Shown: positions 63,519 to 64,000 of the stretch, one piece after another
How the letters are laid out: each line of letters starts with the position of its first letter
Numbering within the stretch: position 1 is the first letter of the stretch
Assembly (NCBI GenBank): GCA_024364735.1
Contig: JAGFNQ010000860.1
Coordinates: forward strand, 135,743 to 199,742
DNA from: Boesenbergia rotunda
Taxonomy: Eukaryota; Streptophyta; Magnoliopsida; Zingiberales; Zingiberaceae
Direction: 5' to 3'
Length of the DNA stretch: 64,000 bases
Made by a program: the position numbers and the translations under genes
Notes under the pieces: generated by a model
What the model was told of the DNA's origin: nothing
The model's input: the letters and a program-made list of their open reading frames with translations, nothing else
Databases searched by the model: none

Positions 63519-64000
63519 TATTGGTGCTTGGATGGCTATAGAGGGGGGGGTGAATGTAGCCAGACACAAAACTCTTGCTCTCTTTGAAAACTTCTGCACT
63601 TAGGTTAGTAGCAGCGGAAACAAACAACACAAACAAAAATATGCAGAAATGAAAAGCAAACCAAATAGACGCTAACACCTCGATGTACAAGGTTCGGGGA
63701 TAACTTGGCCCTACTCCTTGGCGTGCTCGTGAGGTGGGCGATCCCTTGATCGTCGGCAGATCAAGCCCCAGGTGACCCCGGATATAACATCGCCTCCTTC
63801 TCAGTGGAGAAACCTCTCCACAATTGCCTCAAGATGATATGAGATTACGTGCACTCGATAATGAGAAGGATCGCTCACAAAGATATAATAAGAACGCTCA
63901 AGCATAAAGCAATAGAGAGCACAAGACACAACCCAGCCAAACTCCTCATGCTTTCTGTCCGTTCTTCGTTGCCGCTCCTCTGCTTCCAGCTTTGTCTTAA
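63519..64000 (-). repeat. B'-type LTR, partial (window edge)
   Basis: Starts around TATTGGTGCTTGGATGGC with the G-run GGGGGGGG and a TGAATGTAGCCAGACAC segment, like the S3 LTR at 56235. It includes the GGGGATAACTTGGCCC stem near 63695 and TGGTGGAGAA-type leader sequence. It is inserted in D gag; the far end is outside the window. Confidence 0.75.

Overview
This window is intergenic DNA from a large plant genome, made almost entirely of nested LTR retrotransposons. I see no host gene, rRNA or genuine tRNA. Ty1/copia elements with Sirevirus (SIRE/Maximus) hallmarks dominate: an initiator-Met tRNA primer site, long gag with a CCHC knuckle and acidic/coiled-coil tail, repeated GGGGGAG purine tracts, and a C-rich tract near the LTR 3' end. 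Long non-chromodomain Ty3/gypsy (Athila-like) LTRs and two long TGTAACG-type gypsy solo LTRs are also present. The element mix suggests a monocot, but I cannot name the species from the sequence.

Layout. 1-4166: 5' part of an Athila-like gypsy element on the minus strand (gag, tRNA-Asp primer site, 2.3 kb LTR), inserted in the LTR of a family-A copia element (4167-10308, minus). A 3.4 kb gypsy solo LTR (4827-8202, target duplication CGGGA) sits in the same LTR. 10309-58347 is one old copia element, here called S3 (minus): 5' LTR at 56235-58347, gag, pol and an accessory ORF. It is shredded by five insertions: a gypsy solo LTR (13561-15941, GTTAC), element B1 (16248-33408, TTAGG), a solo family-A LTR (34848-36414, TCTAC) and element A3 (38613-55902, CAACC) lie directly in S3; A2 (19732-29573, CCTAA) lies inside B1; C (44147-51678, CCTAA) lies inside A3. 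From 58348 a further copia element D runs on the plus strand (LTR, primer site, broken gag). It is interrupted by an Athila LTR fragment and, at 63519, by another B-type LTR that leaves the window.

State of the genes. A2 is the only element with both gag and pol open, two near-identical LTRs, primer site, purine tract and a clean target duplication, so it may be autonomous. A3 and the S3 gag/pol are pseudogenes with many CAG/TGG/CGA-to-stop changes. B1 kept gag and LTRs but lost nearly all pol. C has no capsid domain and no pol; it keeps LTRs, primer site, purine tract, a two-knuckle nucleocapsid-like ORF and a non-coding block also found between gag and pol in A2 and A3.

Main signals worth a second look: arrays of small hairpins whose arms co-vary while the loop stays constant, near the U3 start of several LTR families; family-specific palindrome arrays, upstream of the TATA box where one is recognisable; one palindrome shared by a copia and a gypsy LTR; a tRNA-like sequence facing away from the TATA box in both gypsy solo LTRs; the nucleocapsid-only element C with its 11-bp A/T array; and an accessory ORF whose reading frame is extended by a GT-AG intron.
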